Source: Nautiliaceae bacterium
GTDB lineage: Bacteria > Campylobacterota > Campylobacteria > Campylobacterales > Nautiliaceae
Direction: 5' to 3'
DNA: 21,309 nt
Assembly: GCA_027062985.1 (NCBI GenBank)
Contig: JAMOSR010000126.1
Coordinates: 1-21,309, forward strand
Below are positions 7,801 through 15,690 of the stretch, one piece after another; the first letter of the stretch is position 1, and every line of letters starts with the position of its first letter. The position numbers and the translations under genes were made by a program. The notes beneath the pieces are model-generated. The model saw only the letters and a program-made list of their open reading frames with translations. It made no database searches and was not told the origin of the DNA.

Positions 7801-9327
7801 ATCCTGGCTAGGTACGGCAATAGCTTTACCTGAAGCCGGTAATAGAATGTTCATAGAACTTAACATTAAAATTTTAGCTTCAGCAATAGCCTCTTGACTT
7901 AAAGGCACGTGTACCGCCATTTGGTCACCGTCAAAGTCCGCGTTAAACGCCGCACAAACTAACGGATGTAATTGAATGGCATTTCCGTCAATAAGTACCG
8001 GGTGAAACGCCTGAATTGACAATTTATGAAGTGTAGGCGCCCTGTTTAAAAGCACAGGATACTGGTCAACAACCTCTTGCAGACACTCCCAAACTTCAGG
8101 TGTTTTTTCTTCAATATGTCTTTTTGCCTGTTTAATTGTCGTAGCATAACCTTTTTCCTGAAGTTTACCAATTAAATGCGGTTTAAATAACTCTAATGCC
8201 ATTTTCTTAGGAAGACCGCATTGGTCCATTCTAAGGTTTGGTCCGACCACAATAACACTTCTTCCCGAATAATCAACCCTTTTACCAAGAAGGTTTTGTC
8301 TAAATCTACCCGTTTTACCTTTAATAATATCGCTAAGCGATTTTAGAGGCCTTTTATTAGCACCTTTAATCGTATTTCCACGTCTACCGTTGTCAAAAAG
8401 CGCGTCAACAGCTTCTTGAAGCATTCTTTTTTCGTTTCTGATAATAATCTCAGGGGCGTCTAGTTCGATTAGCCTTTTAAGTCTTTGGTTTCTATGAATT
8501 ACCCTTCTATACAGGTCGTTAACATCGGCAACCGCAAATTTACCTCCGTCAAGCGCGACAAGAGGACGTAGGTCTGGCGGAAGTACAGGAATTACAGACA
8601 TTATCATCCATTCAGGTCTGTTATCACTATTTAAGAAACCTTCAACAATTTTAAGTTTTTTAACAATATCTTTTTTTCTGGCCTCGCTTTTTGTATTTTT
8701 AAGCTCTTCTTTTAACGAATAATACATTTCAGGCAAATCAAGTTCTTCAAGCATTTTTCTGATAATTTCGGCTCCCATTTCGGCATGAAAACCTGTATCT
8801 CCGTAAAGCTCTATAAGTTTTCTATATTCTTCCTCTACAAGTACATCACCTCTTTTTACAGGAGCATCACCTGGTTCGTAAACCACGTAAGCTTCATAAT
8901 AAAGTACCCTCTCAAGGTCTTTCATTTTAATATCAAGAAGAGTCCCTATTCTACTTGGAAGGTTAGATACATACCAGATATGCGCCACAGGAGTTACAAG
9001 TTCGATATGCCCGAATCGTTCACGTCTTACTTTACTTGATGTAACTTTTACCCCACATTTTTCACAAACAATTCCTTTGTAGCGCATTTTTTTATATTTA
9101 CCGCAAAGACATTCATAATCATTAATAGGACCGAAAATTTTTGCACAAAAAAGCCCGTCTCTCTCAGGCTTTAATGTACGATAGTTTATAGTTTCCGGTT
9201 TTTTAACCTCACCGTGAGACCAAGAAAGAATCTCTTCTGGAGATGCTATTTTTACCTGAACCGCATCAATGTCCTGCGGTCTTGTCTCTTCGTCCCAGTC
9301 AAGTTTGATATATTTAAATTTCTTCAT
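4813..9327 (-). CDS. rpoC: DNA-directed RNA polymerase subunit beta'
   Basis: This 1504-aa catalytic subunit forms, with beta, the RNA polymerase active site and main channel. The N-terminal zinc site has Cys73, Cys75, Cys88 and Cys91. The Mg-binding NADFDGDQMAVH motif puts the catalytic aspartates at 464, 466 and 468. The second zinc site uses Cys794, Cys868, Cys875 and Cys878. The trigger loop GEPGTQLTLRTFHTGG carries His916 (E. coli His936). The closing trigger-loop segment GGLPRVNELFEARRP is not reached until about residue 1265, so about 350 residues intervene, against about 200 in E. coli. The protein is therefore about 100 residues longer than the 1407-aa E. coli subunit. It starts inside the end of rpoB with a 14-base overlap; the ribosome site GGAAGAGGACA lies within rpoB. 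Separate but overlapping genes fit Campylobacter-like lineages; Helicobacter and Wolinella have a fused rpoBC. Confidence 0.98.
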   Translation of the reverse strand: MKKFKYIKLDWDEETRPQDIDAVQVKIASPEEILSWSHGEVKKPETINYRTLKPERDGLFCAKIFGPINDYECLCGKYKKMRYKGIVCEKCGVKVTSSKVRRERFGHIELVTPVAHIWYVSNLPSRIGTLLDIKMKDLERVLYYEAYVVYEPGDAPVKRGDVLVEEEYRKLIELYGDTGFHAEMGAEIIRKMLEELDLPEMYYSLKEELKNTKSEARKKDIVKKLKIVEGFLNSDNRPEWMIMSVIPVLPPDLRPLVALDGGKFAVADVNDLYRRVIHRNQRLKRLIELDAPEIIIRNEKRMLQEAVDALFDNGRRGNTIKGANKRPLKSLSDIIKGKTGRFRQNLLGKRVDYSGRSVIVVGPNLRMDQCGLPKKMALELFKPHLIGKLQEKGYATTIKQAKRHIEEKTPEVWECLQEVVDQYPVLLNRAPTLHKLSIQAFHPVLIDGNAIQLHPLVCAAFNADFDGDQMAVHVPLSQEAIAEAKILMLSSMNILLPASGKAIAVPSQDMVLGVYYISLVKDGVKGEHKLFANPEEVLIAFDEGAVDLHAKIKVKVKGEIVETTPGRMILHSITPDFVPVEMYNKIMKKKDISSLVDYVYKVGGLKVTAEFLDKLKNLGFRYAAKVGVSISMADIIVPEDKPKIIEEALKKVKEVQEQYKKGLLTEQERYNKIIDIWTKVDNDIKEKLLEIMKKDKDGFNSIYMMADSGARGSASQIKQLAGMRGLMAKPNGEIIETPIISNFKEGLNVLEFFISTHGARKGLADTALKTASAGYLTRKLVDVSQNFRVIMEDCGTHEGVEVTDITDGSTLVESLEERIYGRVLADDVYDPITNEVLYTEGTLITEEEAKEIVRKGVKSVKIRSALTCKAPKGICAKCYGMNLAERRLVKVGEAVGIIAAQSIGEPGTQLTLRTFHTGGIAGSTQEERQIVASKYGYIRYYNIETYNRDGKKIVANRRNAAVLLVEPKLKAPCDGIVKIETQHEEVLVEVHCDDGTIKRYSLRKNDIVKGTELAGIAGKTEGKLYIPYKNAPVKKDDAIVEVIKEAWYVPQRIPYGAELKVDDNEPVPMKVESKASGIVKYYKLTGDHLERVYDLKAGTEIGLDNEYKGLFAVIVDENDREADRYYIVRGSKILKDDNAPVKAGEVIAEPISGESKVIAEWDPFANPILAEADGVVKFEDVIDGFTVTTQIDELTGESRIIVKEYLPKGYHPRIILAAKDRVYEYVLEPKTVIHVQEGTEVKQGDILAKTPKAVAKSTDITGGLPRVNELFEARRPKSPAIISEIDGIVKFGKSIRGKQRLIVEGESAVKEYLVPADRQILVHEGDFVHAGERLTDGQISSYDILNILGEKALQQYIVAEVQKVYRLQGVNINDKHIELIVNQMLRQVRIVDSGDTKFIEGDLVSRKMFNEENERIKKFGGEPAIAEPVLVGITRAAIQSDSFISAASFQETTRVLTEASIQGKFDYLEDFKENIVLGRVVPVGTGMFYHKDRDLKLDHIGEDE

Positions 9328-12300
9328 TGTCCTCTTCCTTTTTATAAAACTCTAAATCAAGGCCAAGAGCTCTAAGTTCTTTGCTTAAAACAAAAAATGT
9401 TTCAGATAATCCCTCAATAGGTACATTTTCACCTCTTGTCAGTGCTCTGTAGGCTTTATTTCTACCTTCAACGTCATCTGATTTAGTAGTTAACATCTCT
9501 TTAAGGTTATATGCCGCACCGTATGCTTCAAGTGCCCATACTTCCATTTCCCCAAATCTTTGACCACCAAATAGCGCTTTACCACCGACAGGCTGCTGGG
9601 TAATAAGAGAGTATGGTCCTATACTTCTTGCATGAACTTTATCATCAACTAAGTGGTGAAGTTTTAGCATATACATATATCCGACATTTACCCTCTCTTT
9701 AATAGGCTCACCCGTTTTTCCGTCATAAAGCTGAGTTTTACCGTCTTCTGGAATTCCCGCCATTTCAAACAGTTTCTTAAATTCTTCTTCTGTTACCCCT
9801 TCAAAAACCGGAGTTGAAAATTTAACGCCTTTAGCCCAATCCTGAGCATATTTTAATAATTCTTCATTAGTCAAACTATCAAGGAATTTTTCAAAACGCT
9901 CTCCAAAATGAGCCACTTTTACTATTTCTTTCATTTTAGCTCTAAGTTTTTCCATCATATCGTTTTGTTTTTCTTTTAGAATATCCTGAATCTGTTCTCC
10001 AAGTTTTTTACCTACAAGCCCTAAATGAACTTCAAGAATCTGCCCGATATTCATCCTTGACGGAACCCCAAGCGGATTTAAAACGATATCAACTGTTTTT
10101 CCGTCTTTCATATAAGGCATATCTTCAACAGGAACAATAATACTTACGATACCTTTGTTTCCGTGTCGACCCGCCATTTTATCACCGACTTTAATTTTCC
10201 TTTTATTGGCAATATAAACTTTAACCATTTTAGCAACGCCGTTTGGAAGAATATCGTCTCTTTCAAGTACTTCTAGTTTTTCATCGTACTCTTTTCTTAT
10301 ATTTTCTTTTTCCGCCTGATATTTAGCTTTTATATTTTCAAATTCCTGTTTTGTAGCTTCATCATAATATTCAACTAAACTCAACAGTAGGAATTTATTA
10401 ATATTTTCAAGCTCTTCTTTTGGAATTTTATCTCCTGCTTTATAATGTTTCCCGTTAAGTTCCAAATCTTTAACAATAGCCCTTTGAGATAAAAGAGTAC
10501 TTAACGCTATCATTTCCTCTTTATCGATAATTGAAAGTTTGTTTTTATAAATATCCTCTATTTTTTGTTTTTCTTCTTCATAAGCGCGTCTTGCTCTTTC
10601 ATCAAGTTCATAACCTTTTTTAGTATAAACCTTAACGTCTATTACAACACCTTCCATACTAGCAGGAGCGTAAAGCGAACTGTTTACCACATGACCAGAC
10701 TTATCACCAAAAATTGATTTAAGTAGTCTCTCTTCCGGTGTCGGTTTTACATCGCCTTTTGGAGAAATTTTACCGACTAAAATCATACCGGGTTTTACAT
10801 ATGTTCCAACTTTAATAATTCCGCTTTCATCCAAATGTTGAAGATGTTCTGGTTTTACCCCCGGAATATCGGCTGTAAGCTCTTCAAGTCCGTGTTTAAG
10901 TTCTCTAACCTCACAAACTTCTTCGTAAATATGAACAGACGTATACACATCGTCTTTAATAATTCTTTCACTAAGAACAATAGCATCCTCAAAGTTATAT
11001 CCGTTCCATGGCATAAAAGCAACAAGAACATTTTTACCAAGAGCAATTTCACCGTTATCCATATTAGGGCCATCAGCAATAACATCTCCGGCTTTTACAA
11101 TATCGCCTTCTTTAACAATAGGTCTTTGGTCAAAGCATGTATTCTGGTTTGTTCTTAAATATTTTTCAAGCCCATAATGGTCTATATAAGCACCGTTTTC
11201 ATCTTCTCCGAGGATATAGATGTTTTTAGCGTCTACTTTAATAACTTTTCCGCCTCTTTTTGCTTTTACAATCTGCCATGCATCGCGAGCTACGTATTTT
11301 TCCATTCCTGTACCCACAATCGGCGCTTCACTTCTAAGCAGTGGAACACCTTGACGCTGCATGTTAGAACCCATAAGAGCCCTGTTTGCGTCGTCATGCT
11401 CTAAGAATGGAATTAAACTCGCACCCACCCCTACAATCATTTTAGGGTTAAGGTCATAAAGGTCCACTTCTTTTTTATCCACTAAGATAATTTCACCGTC
11501 TTTTCTTGCTTCAATTAAATCCTCAAGAATTTCGCCTGTTTCCTCATCAATTCTAACTGATGCCGGAGCAATTACTTTTTCTTCTTCCTGAGTCGCTGTT
11601 AAATAAACAATTTCATCCGTAACACGTCCGTCTTTTACAACTCTGTAAGGAGATTCGATAAATCCAAACTCATTTACTTTCGCATAGGTTGAGAGTGTAT
11701 TTACAAGACCGATATTTTGACCTTCAGGTGTTTCAATAGGACAAATTCTACCGTAATGACTTGGATGAACGTCCCTGATTTCAAATCCGGCCCTTTCTCT
11801 TGTAACTCCGCCTTCACCAAGAGCGGATAATCTTCTTTTATGGGCAACTTCGCTTAATGGGTTTGTTTGATCCATAAACTGAGAAAGCTGACCTGTTGCA
11901 AAAAAGTCTAAAATTGTAGTGGTTACAAGTTTTGTATTTACTAAATCCATCGGTAATAAATCGTTAACATTGGTAACCGTAGTCATTTTATCTTTAATAG
12001 TTTTTTGCATTTTAGCAAGACCGTCTTGAAGTTTATTTGCTAAAAGCTCACCTATACTTCTAATTCTTCTGTTTCCTAAATGGTCTCTATCATCTATTTG
12101 ACCTACACCGTTTTTTACTCCAATTAAATATTGAATAGTTTTAATAATATCTTGGTAAGTTAAAACGGTTACTTCATCAGGTACGTTTAAACCAAGTTTA
12201 TGGTTCATTTTCATACGACCGACTTTTGTCAAATCATATCTTTCCGGGTCAAAAAACAGTTTTTCAAACAGTTCTTTTGCCGTTTGAGGATTCGCAGGCT

Positions 12301-13453
12301 CACCTGGTCTCATTACCTTATAAATTCTAATTCTTGCCAAATCGTTTTCGTTTTCAATACCTTCAGTCTGTTTTAAAATTTTTAAAGTTTCTATATCTTG
12401 ATGAAAAGCTCTTAAAATTCCATCGTCAACACCATCTGCTAAGTCATTAACGATTTTAAAATGCTCTATTTGAGATTCGGCTATTTTTTTAAGTTTAACT
12501 TCATTTAAAACAGTTAATGTATCAAATAAAATTTCCCCTGTTAGCGGGTCGTAAATAGGCTCTGCTAAATGTCTATCAAGAAGCAAATCTATAGGATATT
12601 CAACAAATTCGTATTTTTCTTGAAGCTCTTTTAATTTTCTTTTAGTAAGTCTTTTTCCGGCAGGAAGTATTACATTTCCGTTTTCATCTTTTAAGTCATA
12701 ATCAAATTTTCCTACTTCTAATTGAGATGTAGGCATTAAAAACATATTATTTTTTACATAAATATCTATTAAAGGATAAAACATTTTTAAAATATCTTCT
12801 TTGCTATAATCCATAGCTCGAAGTAAGATTGTAACAGGTACTTTTCTTCTTTTATTAACTCTTACATATAAAACATCTTTTACGTCATATTCAAAATATA
12901 CCCAGCTTCCTCTATCCGGAATAATCTGAGCAGAATACAATAGTTTATTCGAATTTTGAGCTTCTTCTTGCTTAAATATAACTCCCGGACTTCTGTGAAG
13001 CTGATTAACAATAACTCTTTCAACCCCGTTTATAATAAAACTGGTTCTTTCCGTCATTAAAGGAATGTCTCTAATAAATAGGGTTTGTTCTTTAATATCT
13101 TTAATACCTATTTTTTCACCCGTTTTTTCATCTCTTTCATGTAATATAAGTCTTATTTTTATTTTAATCGGAATAGAATATGTAAGGCCTTTTTCCATAC
13201 ATTCTCTAACCGTATATTTAGGCTTTTTAAATTCAATTCCGGCATATTCAAGCGTAATTCTGTTTTGGGCATCTGTAATTGGAAACATTGATTTAAACAC
13301 TTTATGAATTCCACTCTTTTCAGGTTCTTCAGGATTTATAAAATCTTTAAACGAATTTTGCTGAAGATGTAAAAGATTAGGAATATCCAATATTTGAGGG
13401 ATTTTTGAAAAATCAAGTCTTAATCTATTAGCTGATTTTAATTGGTTTAGCAT
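9314..13453 (-). CDS. rpoB: DNA-directed RNA polymerase subunit beta
   Basis: The 1379-aa subunit is slightly longer than E. coli beta (1342). The rifampicin-binding region reads QLSQFMDQTNPLSEVAHKRR then LSALGEGG, with Asp528, His538 and Ser543 matching E. coli Asp516, His526 and Ser531, so no common resistance substitution is visible. Active-site lysines lie in GDKMAGRHGNKG (Lys1092 and Lys1100; E. coli 1065 and 1073). Before these motifs is a charged, probably coiled-coil insertion, from GYELDERARRAYEEE to EKLEVLERDD, matching the variable SI2 position. The C-terminus contains GGKALFGGQRFGEMEVWALEAYGAAY. AGGAG precedes the ATG, and a good promoter lies in the rplL-rpoB gap. Its last 14 bases overlap rpoC, suggesting translational coupling and near-equal synthesis. 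Confidence 0.98.
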   Translation of the reverse strand: MLNQLKSANRLRLDFSKIPQILDIPNLLHLQQNSFKDFINPEEPEKSGIHKVFKSMFPITDAQNRITLEYAGIEFKKPKYTVRECMEKGLTYSIPIKIKIRLILHERDEKTGEKIGIKDIKEQTLFIRDIPLMTERTSFIINGVERVIVNQLHRSPGVIFKQEEAQNSNKLLYSAQIIPDRGSWVYFEYDVKDVLYVRVNKRRKVPVTILLRAMDYSKEDILKMFYPLIDIYVKNNMFLMPTSQLEVGKFDYDLKDENGNVILPAGKRLTKRKLKELQEKYEFVEYPIDLLLDRHLAEPIYDPLTGEILFDTLTVLNEVKLKKIAESQIEHFKIVNDLADGVDDGILRAFHQDIETLKILKQTEGIENENDLARIRIYKVMRPGEPANPQTAKELFEKLFFDPERYDLTKVGRMKMNHKLGLNVPDEVTVLTYQDIIKTIQYLIGVKNGVGQIDDRDHLGNRRIRSIGELLANKLQDGLAKMQKTIKDKMTTVTNVNDLLPMDLVNTKLVTTTILDFFATGQLSQFMDQTNPLSEVAHKRRLSALGEGGVTRERAGFEIRDVHPSHYGRICPIETPEGQNIGLVNTLSTYAKVNEFGFIESPYRVVKDGRVTDEIVYLTATQEEEKVIAPASVRIDEETGEILEDLIEARKDGEIILVDKKEVDLYDLNPKMIVGVGASLIPFLEHDDANRALMGSNMQRQGVPLLRSEAPIVGTGMEKYVARDAWQIVKAKRGGKVIKVDAKNIYILGEDENGAYIDHYGLEKYLRTNQNTCFDQRPIVKEGDIVKAGDVIADGPNMDNGEIALGKNVLVAFMPWNGYNFEDAIVLSERIIKDDVYTSVHIYEEVCEVRELKHGLEELTADIPGVKPEHLQHLDESGIIKVGTYVKPGMILVGKISPKGDVKPTPEERLLKSIFGDKSGHVVNSSLYAPASMEGVVIDVKVYTKKGYELDERARRAYEEEKQKIEDIYKNKLSIIDKEEMIALSTLLSQRAIVKDLELNGKHYKAGDKIPKEELENINKFLLLSLVEYYDEATKQEFENIKAKYQAEKENIRKEYDEKLEVLERDDILPNGVAKMVKVYIANKRKIKVGDKMAGRHGNKGIVSIIVPVEDMPYMKDGKTVDIVLNPLGVPSRMNIGQILEVHLGLVGKKLGEQIQDILKEKQNDMMEKLRAKMKEIVKVAHFGERFEKFLDSLTNEELLKYAQDWAKGVKFSTPVFEGVTEEEFKKLFEMAGIPEDGKTQLYDGKTGEPIKERVNVGYMYMLKLHHLVDDKVHARSIGPYSLITQQPVGGKALFGGQRFGEMEVWALEAYGAAYNLKEMLTTKSDDVEGRNKAYRALTRGENVPIEGLSETFFVLSKELRALGLDLEFYKKEEDNEEI

Positions 13454-13501
13454 AGGCGCTCCTGGGTGAGATTTTGTTGTAGAAATTATTAAATAAATTA
13501 T

Positions 13502-13530
13502 TTTATATCAAAAAAAACGAAAAAAAGCAA
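13502..13530 (-). promoter_or_regulatory. Promoter for rpoB-rpoC
   Basis: On the minus strand TTGCTT (13525-13530) and TATAAA (13502-13507) are 17 bases apart. The spacer is almost pure T and ends TTGA before the -10, the T-rich pattern known from Campylobacter promoters. It lies right after rplL and about 50 bases before the rpoB ATG. No terminator separates it from rplL, so it probably adds to read-through. Confidence 0.55.
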
Positions 13531-13538
13531 GGAAGAAA

Positions 13539-13910
13539 TTATTTAACTTCTACTGTAGCTCCCGCTTCTTCTAGTGCTTTTTTGATTTCTTCCGCTTCTT
13601 CTTTGCTTACTGCTTCTTTAATTGTAGTAGGTGCACCATCTACCATCTCTTTAGCTTCTTTAAGCCCTGCACCAGTAATTTGTCTTACAACTTTAATTAC
13701 GTTAATTTTTTTAGCACCTGGGTCTTTTAAGATTACATCAAACTCAGTTTTCTCCTCAGCTGCTTCTCCACCTGCTGCTCCAGCACCGGCTACTACTGTA
13801 GGTTGTGCGCTCACTTCAAATTTTTCTTCAAAAAGTTTTACTAACTCGTTTAATTCTTTAACTGTTAAGTTTTCAATAGTTTCTAAAATTTGTTCAAATG
13901 TACATGCCAT
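13539..13910 (-). CDS. rplL: 50S ribosomal protein L7/L12
   Basis: The 123-aa acidic stalk protein binds as dimers to L10 and recruits translation GTPases, including the EF-G and EF-Tu encoded in this window. The N-terminal dimerisation domain begins MACTFEQILETIENLTVKEL. A hinge rich in Ala and Gly follows (about 38-52), then the C-terminal factor-binding domain EFDVILKDPGAKKINVIKVVRQITGAGLKEAK. AGGAGGAG gives a strong ribosome site. It follows rplJ by 29 bases, the usual arrangement. L12 is needed in several copies per ribosome, and the very strong SD sequence fits that. Confidence 0.97.
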   Translation of the reverse strand: MACTFEQILETIENLTVKELNELVKLFEEKFEVSAQPTVVAGAGAAGGEAAEEKTEFDVILKDPGAKKINVIKVVRQITGAGLKEAKEMVDGAPTTIKEAVSKEEAEEIKKALEEAGATVEVK

Positions 13911-13939
13911 AACTACTCCTCCTATTTTTTATTTTATTT

Positions 13940-14419
13940 TTATTCTTGTTCTTTTTTTTCAATCAGTTTTTGAAGTCCCCATGCAAATTTTGCAACAGGA
14001 GATTTCATCATAAATGCAACCATACCAAGTAATTCATCTTTTGTAGGAAGTTTACTTACTTCTTCTACATATGCGGCATCTTTAACTTCACCTTCAACTA
14101 CGGCACCCTTAATTTTAAAACTGTCTTTAAAATCTTTTGCGTGTTTTGTAATTATTTTAGCAAGAGTGATTTGGTCCTCACCCCATATAAAAATATTGTT
14201 TTCTTCAAAATCAGCTTCGATTCCATTATTTTTAAGAGCAATTCTAGCAAGCGTATTTTTTACTACTTTTGCTTTTCCTCCCGCTTCTCTAACAGCTTTT
14301 CTTAAAGTTTCTAAATCCTTTACCCTCTGACCTTTAAAATCAGCATAAAAAATACTTACTTCATTGGTAAATTCTTTAGAAAGCTCTTCAACAATTTGTT
14401 GTTTTAATTCTTTTTTCAT
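13940..14419 (-). CDS. rplJ: 50S ribosomal protein L10
   Basis: L10 (159 aa) anchors L7/L12 dimers to the 23S rRNA. The N-terminal rRNA-binding domain includes KKELKQQIVEELSKEF, and the sequence VVKNTLARIALKNN around residues 55-68 is characteristic. The C-terminal helix, about residues 140-159 and ending WGLQKLIEKKEQE, is the L12-binding spine. AAAGGAGCTTT leads into the ATG. It follows rplA with a 93-base structured leader that resembles the L10 autoregulatory leader, so translation of rplJ-rplL is probably repressed by surplus L10-L12 complex. Confidence 0.96.
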   Translation of the reverse strand: MKKELKQQIVEELSKEFTNEVSIFYADFKGQRVKDLETLRKAVREAGGKAKVVKNTLARIALKNNGIEADFEENNIFIWGEDQITLAKIITKHAKDFKDSFKIKGAVVEGEVKDAAYVEEVSKLPTKDELLGMVAFMMKSPVAKFAWGLQKLIEKKEQE

Positions 14420-14512
14420 AAAGCTCCTTTCTCTTAGACTCGGCAGGAAATTAAGGCTTTTAAAGCCTCCTGCTTTCTAAGTCACTTGGACTTAGGCACC
14501 TTTGCCTAGTGT
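14420..14512 (-). promoter_or_regulatory. L10 (rplJ) leader RNA, probable autoregulatory structure
   Basis: The spacer transcript forms a nested structure: an outer stem CTTAGA/TCTAAG (14433-14438 with 14476-14481), a middle stem GCAGGA/TCCTGC (14443-14448 with 14468-14473) and an inner hairpin GGCTT/AAGCC (14455-14459 with 14463-14467). A one-sided TTAATT bulge follows the inner hairpin, and the CCTGCCGAG sequence typical of L10 leaders lies on the 3' side. A competing 7-bp hairpin CTAAGTC/GACTTAG (14477-14483 with 14489-14495) uses the same strand as the outer stem. A 5-bp stem TAGGC/GCCTA (14493-14497 with 14504-14508) lies at the 5' end. Known L10 leaders bind L10(L12)4 and repress rplJ-rplL; placement and bulged stem support the assignment. 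Confidence 0.75.
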
Positions 14513-15214
14513 TTATTTATATTCTGCTAATTCGTTAACGTCTAGCTTAACGCTTGGGCTCATAGTAAGGCTTAGTGCCGCGTTTTGAATATATCTTCCC
14601 TTAGCACTTGCCGGTTTCATTTTATTAATTTTTTCTACGAATGCAATCGCATTTTCAAGCAATTGCTCAGGTGTAAAACTCGCTTTCCCGATTCCTACGT
14701 GCATATTACCTTTTTTGTCAACTCTAAAATTAACTTGACCTGCTTTTGCATTTTTAACAGCAGTAGCAACATCTACAGTAACTGTTCCTGTTTTAGGGTT
14801 TGGCATAAGACCTTTAGGTCCTAAAATTTTACCGAATCTTCCAAGTTTACCCATCATATCAGGCGTTGCTATCAAAATATCAAAATCAAGATTTCCATTT
14901 TGGATCATTTCCAGAATTTCATCTTCTCCTACAATATCAGCCCCTGCAGCTTTAGCCTCTTCTGCTTTGTCATCTTTTGCAAGAACAGCAACTTTTACTT
15001 CTTTTCCTGTTCCGTGAGGCAATACTACACTACCTCTAATCATTTGATCAGCATGTCTTGGGTCAACACCAAGTCTAAGCGCAAGTTCAACAGTTTCGTC
15101 AAATTTTGCAGATTTTAATTCTTTTACTTTTTCAACAGCTTCTTTTAAAGAATATACGTCTTTATCTATTTTCTTTAAGAGCTCTTGATATCTTTTACCA
15201 TGTTTTTTTGCCAT
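14513..15214 (-). CDS. rplA: 50S ribosomal protein L1
   Basis: L1 forms the mobile stalk near the E site and, in many bacteria, represses its own operon. I start it at the ATG at 15214 (MAKKHGKRYQELL), 233 aa, which is preceded by GGAGTGAAA and gives the usual length. An in-frame upstream ATG at 15244 would add ten residues with no good ribosome site and would run through a hairpin after rplK. Diagnostic segments are VELALRLGVDPRHADQMIRG, VVLPHGTGK, the GKLGRFGKILGPKGLMPNPK stretch and the C-terminal NAALSLTMSPSVKLD. It lies 40 bases after rplK and 93 bases before rplJ. Confidence 0.96.
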   Translation of the reverse strand: MAKKHGKRYQELLKKIDKDVYSLKEAVEKVKELKSAKFDETVELALRLGVDPRHADQMIRGSVVLPHGTGKEVKVAVLAKDDKAEEAKAAGADIVGEDEILEMIQNGNLDFDILIATPDMMGKLGRFGKILGPKGLMPNPKTGTVTVDVATAVKNAKAGQVNFRVDKKGNMHVGIGKASFTPEQLLENAIAFVEKINKMKPASAKGRYIQNAALSLTMSPSVKLDVNELAEYK

Positions 15215-15226
15215 TTTCACTCCTAC

Positions 15227-15252
15227 GCAATTTTTTGCTTCCACTCAGGTGG
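15227..15252 (-). promoter_or_regulatory. Two small hairpins between rplK and rplA
   Basis: CCAC/GTGG with a 4-base loop (15241-15252) begins two bases past the rplK stop, and GCAA/TTGC with a 4-base loop (15227-15238) follows. The second ends ten bases from the rplA ribosome site. They could be part of an L1-responsive element, since L1 usually regulates rplK-rplA, but I cannot match the L1 target motif with confidence. Chance pairing is possible for such short stems. Confidence 0.3.
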
Positions 15253-15254
15253 TA

Positions 15255-15680
15255 TTAATCTACTATTTCTATTCCCATACTTCTTGCACTTCCAGCAATA
15301 GTTTTCATTGCAACTTCAACATCATCAGTATTTAAATCTGGAAGTTTTTTCTCAGCTATTTCTCTAAGCTGAGCTTTTGTAATTTTTCCAACTTTTTCTT
15401 TAAGAGGATTTGAACTACCTTTTGTAATACCGGCAGCTTTTTTCAAAAAGTCAGTCGCTGGCGGTTGTTTAGTGATAAATGTAAAGCTTCTATCACTATA
15501 TACTGTAATTTCAACAGGAATTGTAAAGCCCATCATATCTTTTGTTTTTTCATTAAACGCTTTACAGAATTCCATAATGTTAATACCTCTTTGTCCTAGT
15601 GCCGGACCTACCGGAGGTGATGGATTTGCTTTACCTGCTGGGATTTGAAGTTTAAGAACCTCTACTACTTTTTTTGCCAT
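15255..15680 (-). CDS. rplK: 50S ribosomal protein L11
   Basis: At 141 aa this is standard bacterial L11, part of the GTPase-associated centre with the 23S rRNA around position 1067, required for RelA activation and the site of thiostrepton action. The N-terminal domain has LQIPAGKANPSPPVGPALGQ with the proline pair that binds thiopeptides and contacts factors. The C-terminal RNA-binding domain reads GKITKAQLREIAEKKLPDLN and ends AGSARSMGIEIVD. AGGATAAGGG precedes the ATG. It lies only 10 bases after nusG and is presumably translated from the same message. Confidence 0.97.
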   Translation of the reverse strand: MAKKVVEVLKLQIPAGKANPSPPVGPALGQRGINIMEFCKAFNEKTKDMMGFTIPVEITVYSDRSFTFITKQPPATDFLKKAAGITKGSSNPLKEKVGKITKAQLREIAEKKLPDLNTDDVEVAMKTIAGSARSMGIEIVD

Positions 15681-15690
15681 CCCTTATCCT

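Noticed and set aside
11825..11860. LSALGEGG in RpoB, with Glu where E. coli has Pro, as a possible rifampicin-resistance change
   Set aside because: As far as I recall this variant is usual in the phylum, and the classic resistance positions (Asp528, His538, Ser543) are wild type.
15215..15244. Ten-residue N-terminal extension of L1 from the upstream ATG
   Set aside because: The extension crosses a hairpin, lacks a ribosome site and is not part of L1; the ATG at 15214 has GGAG at correct spacing.
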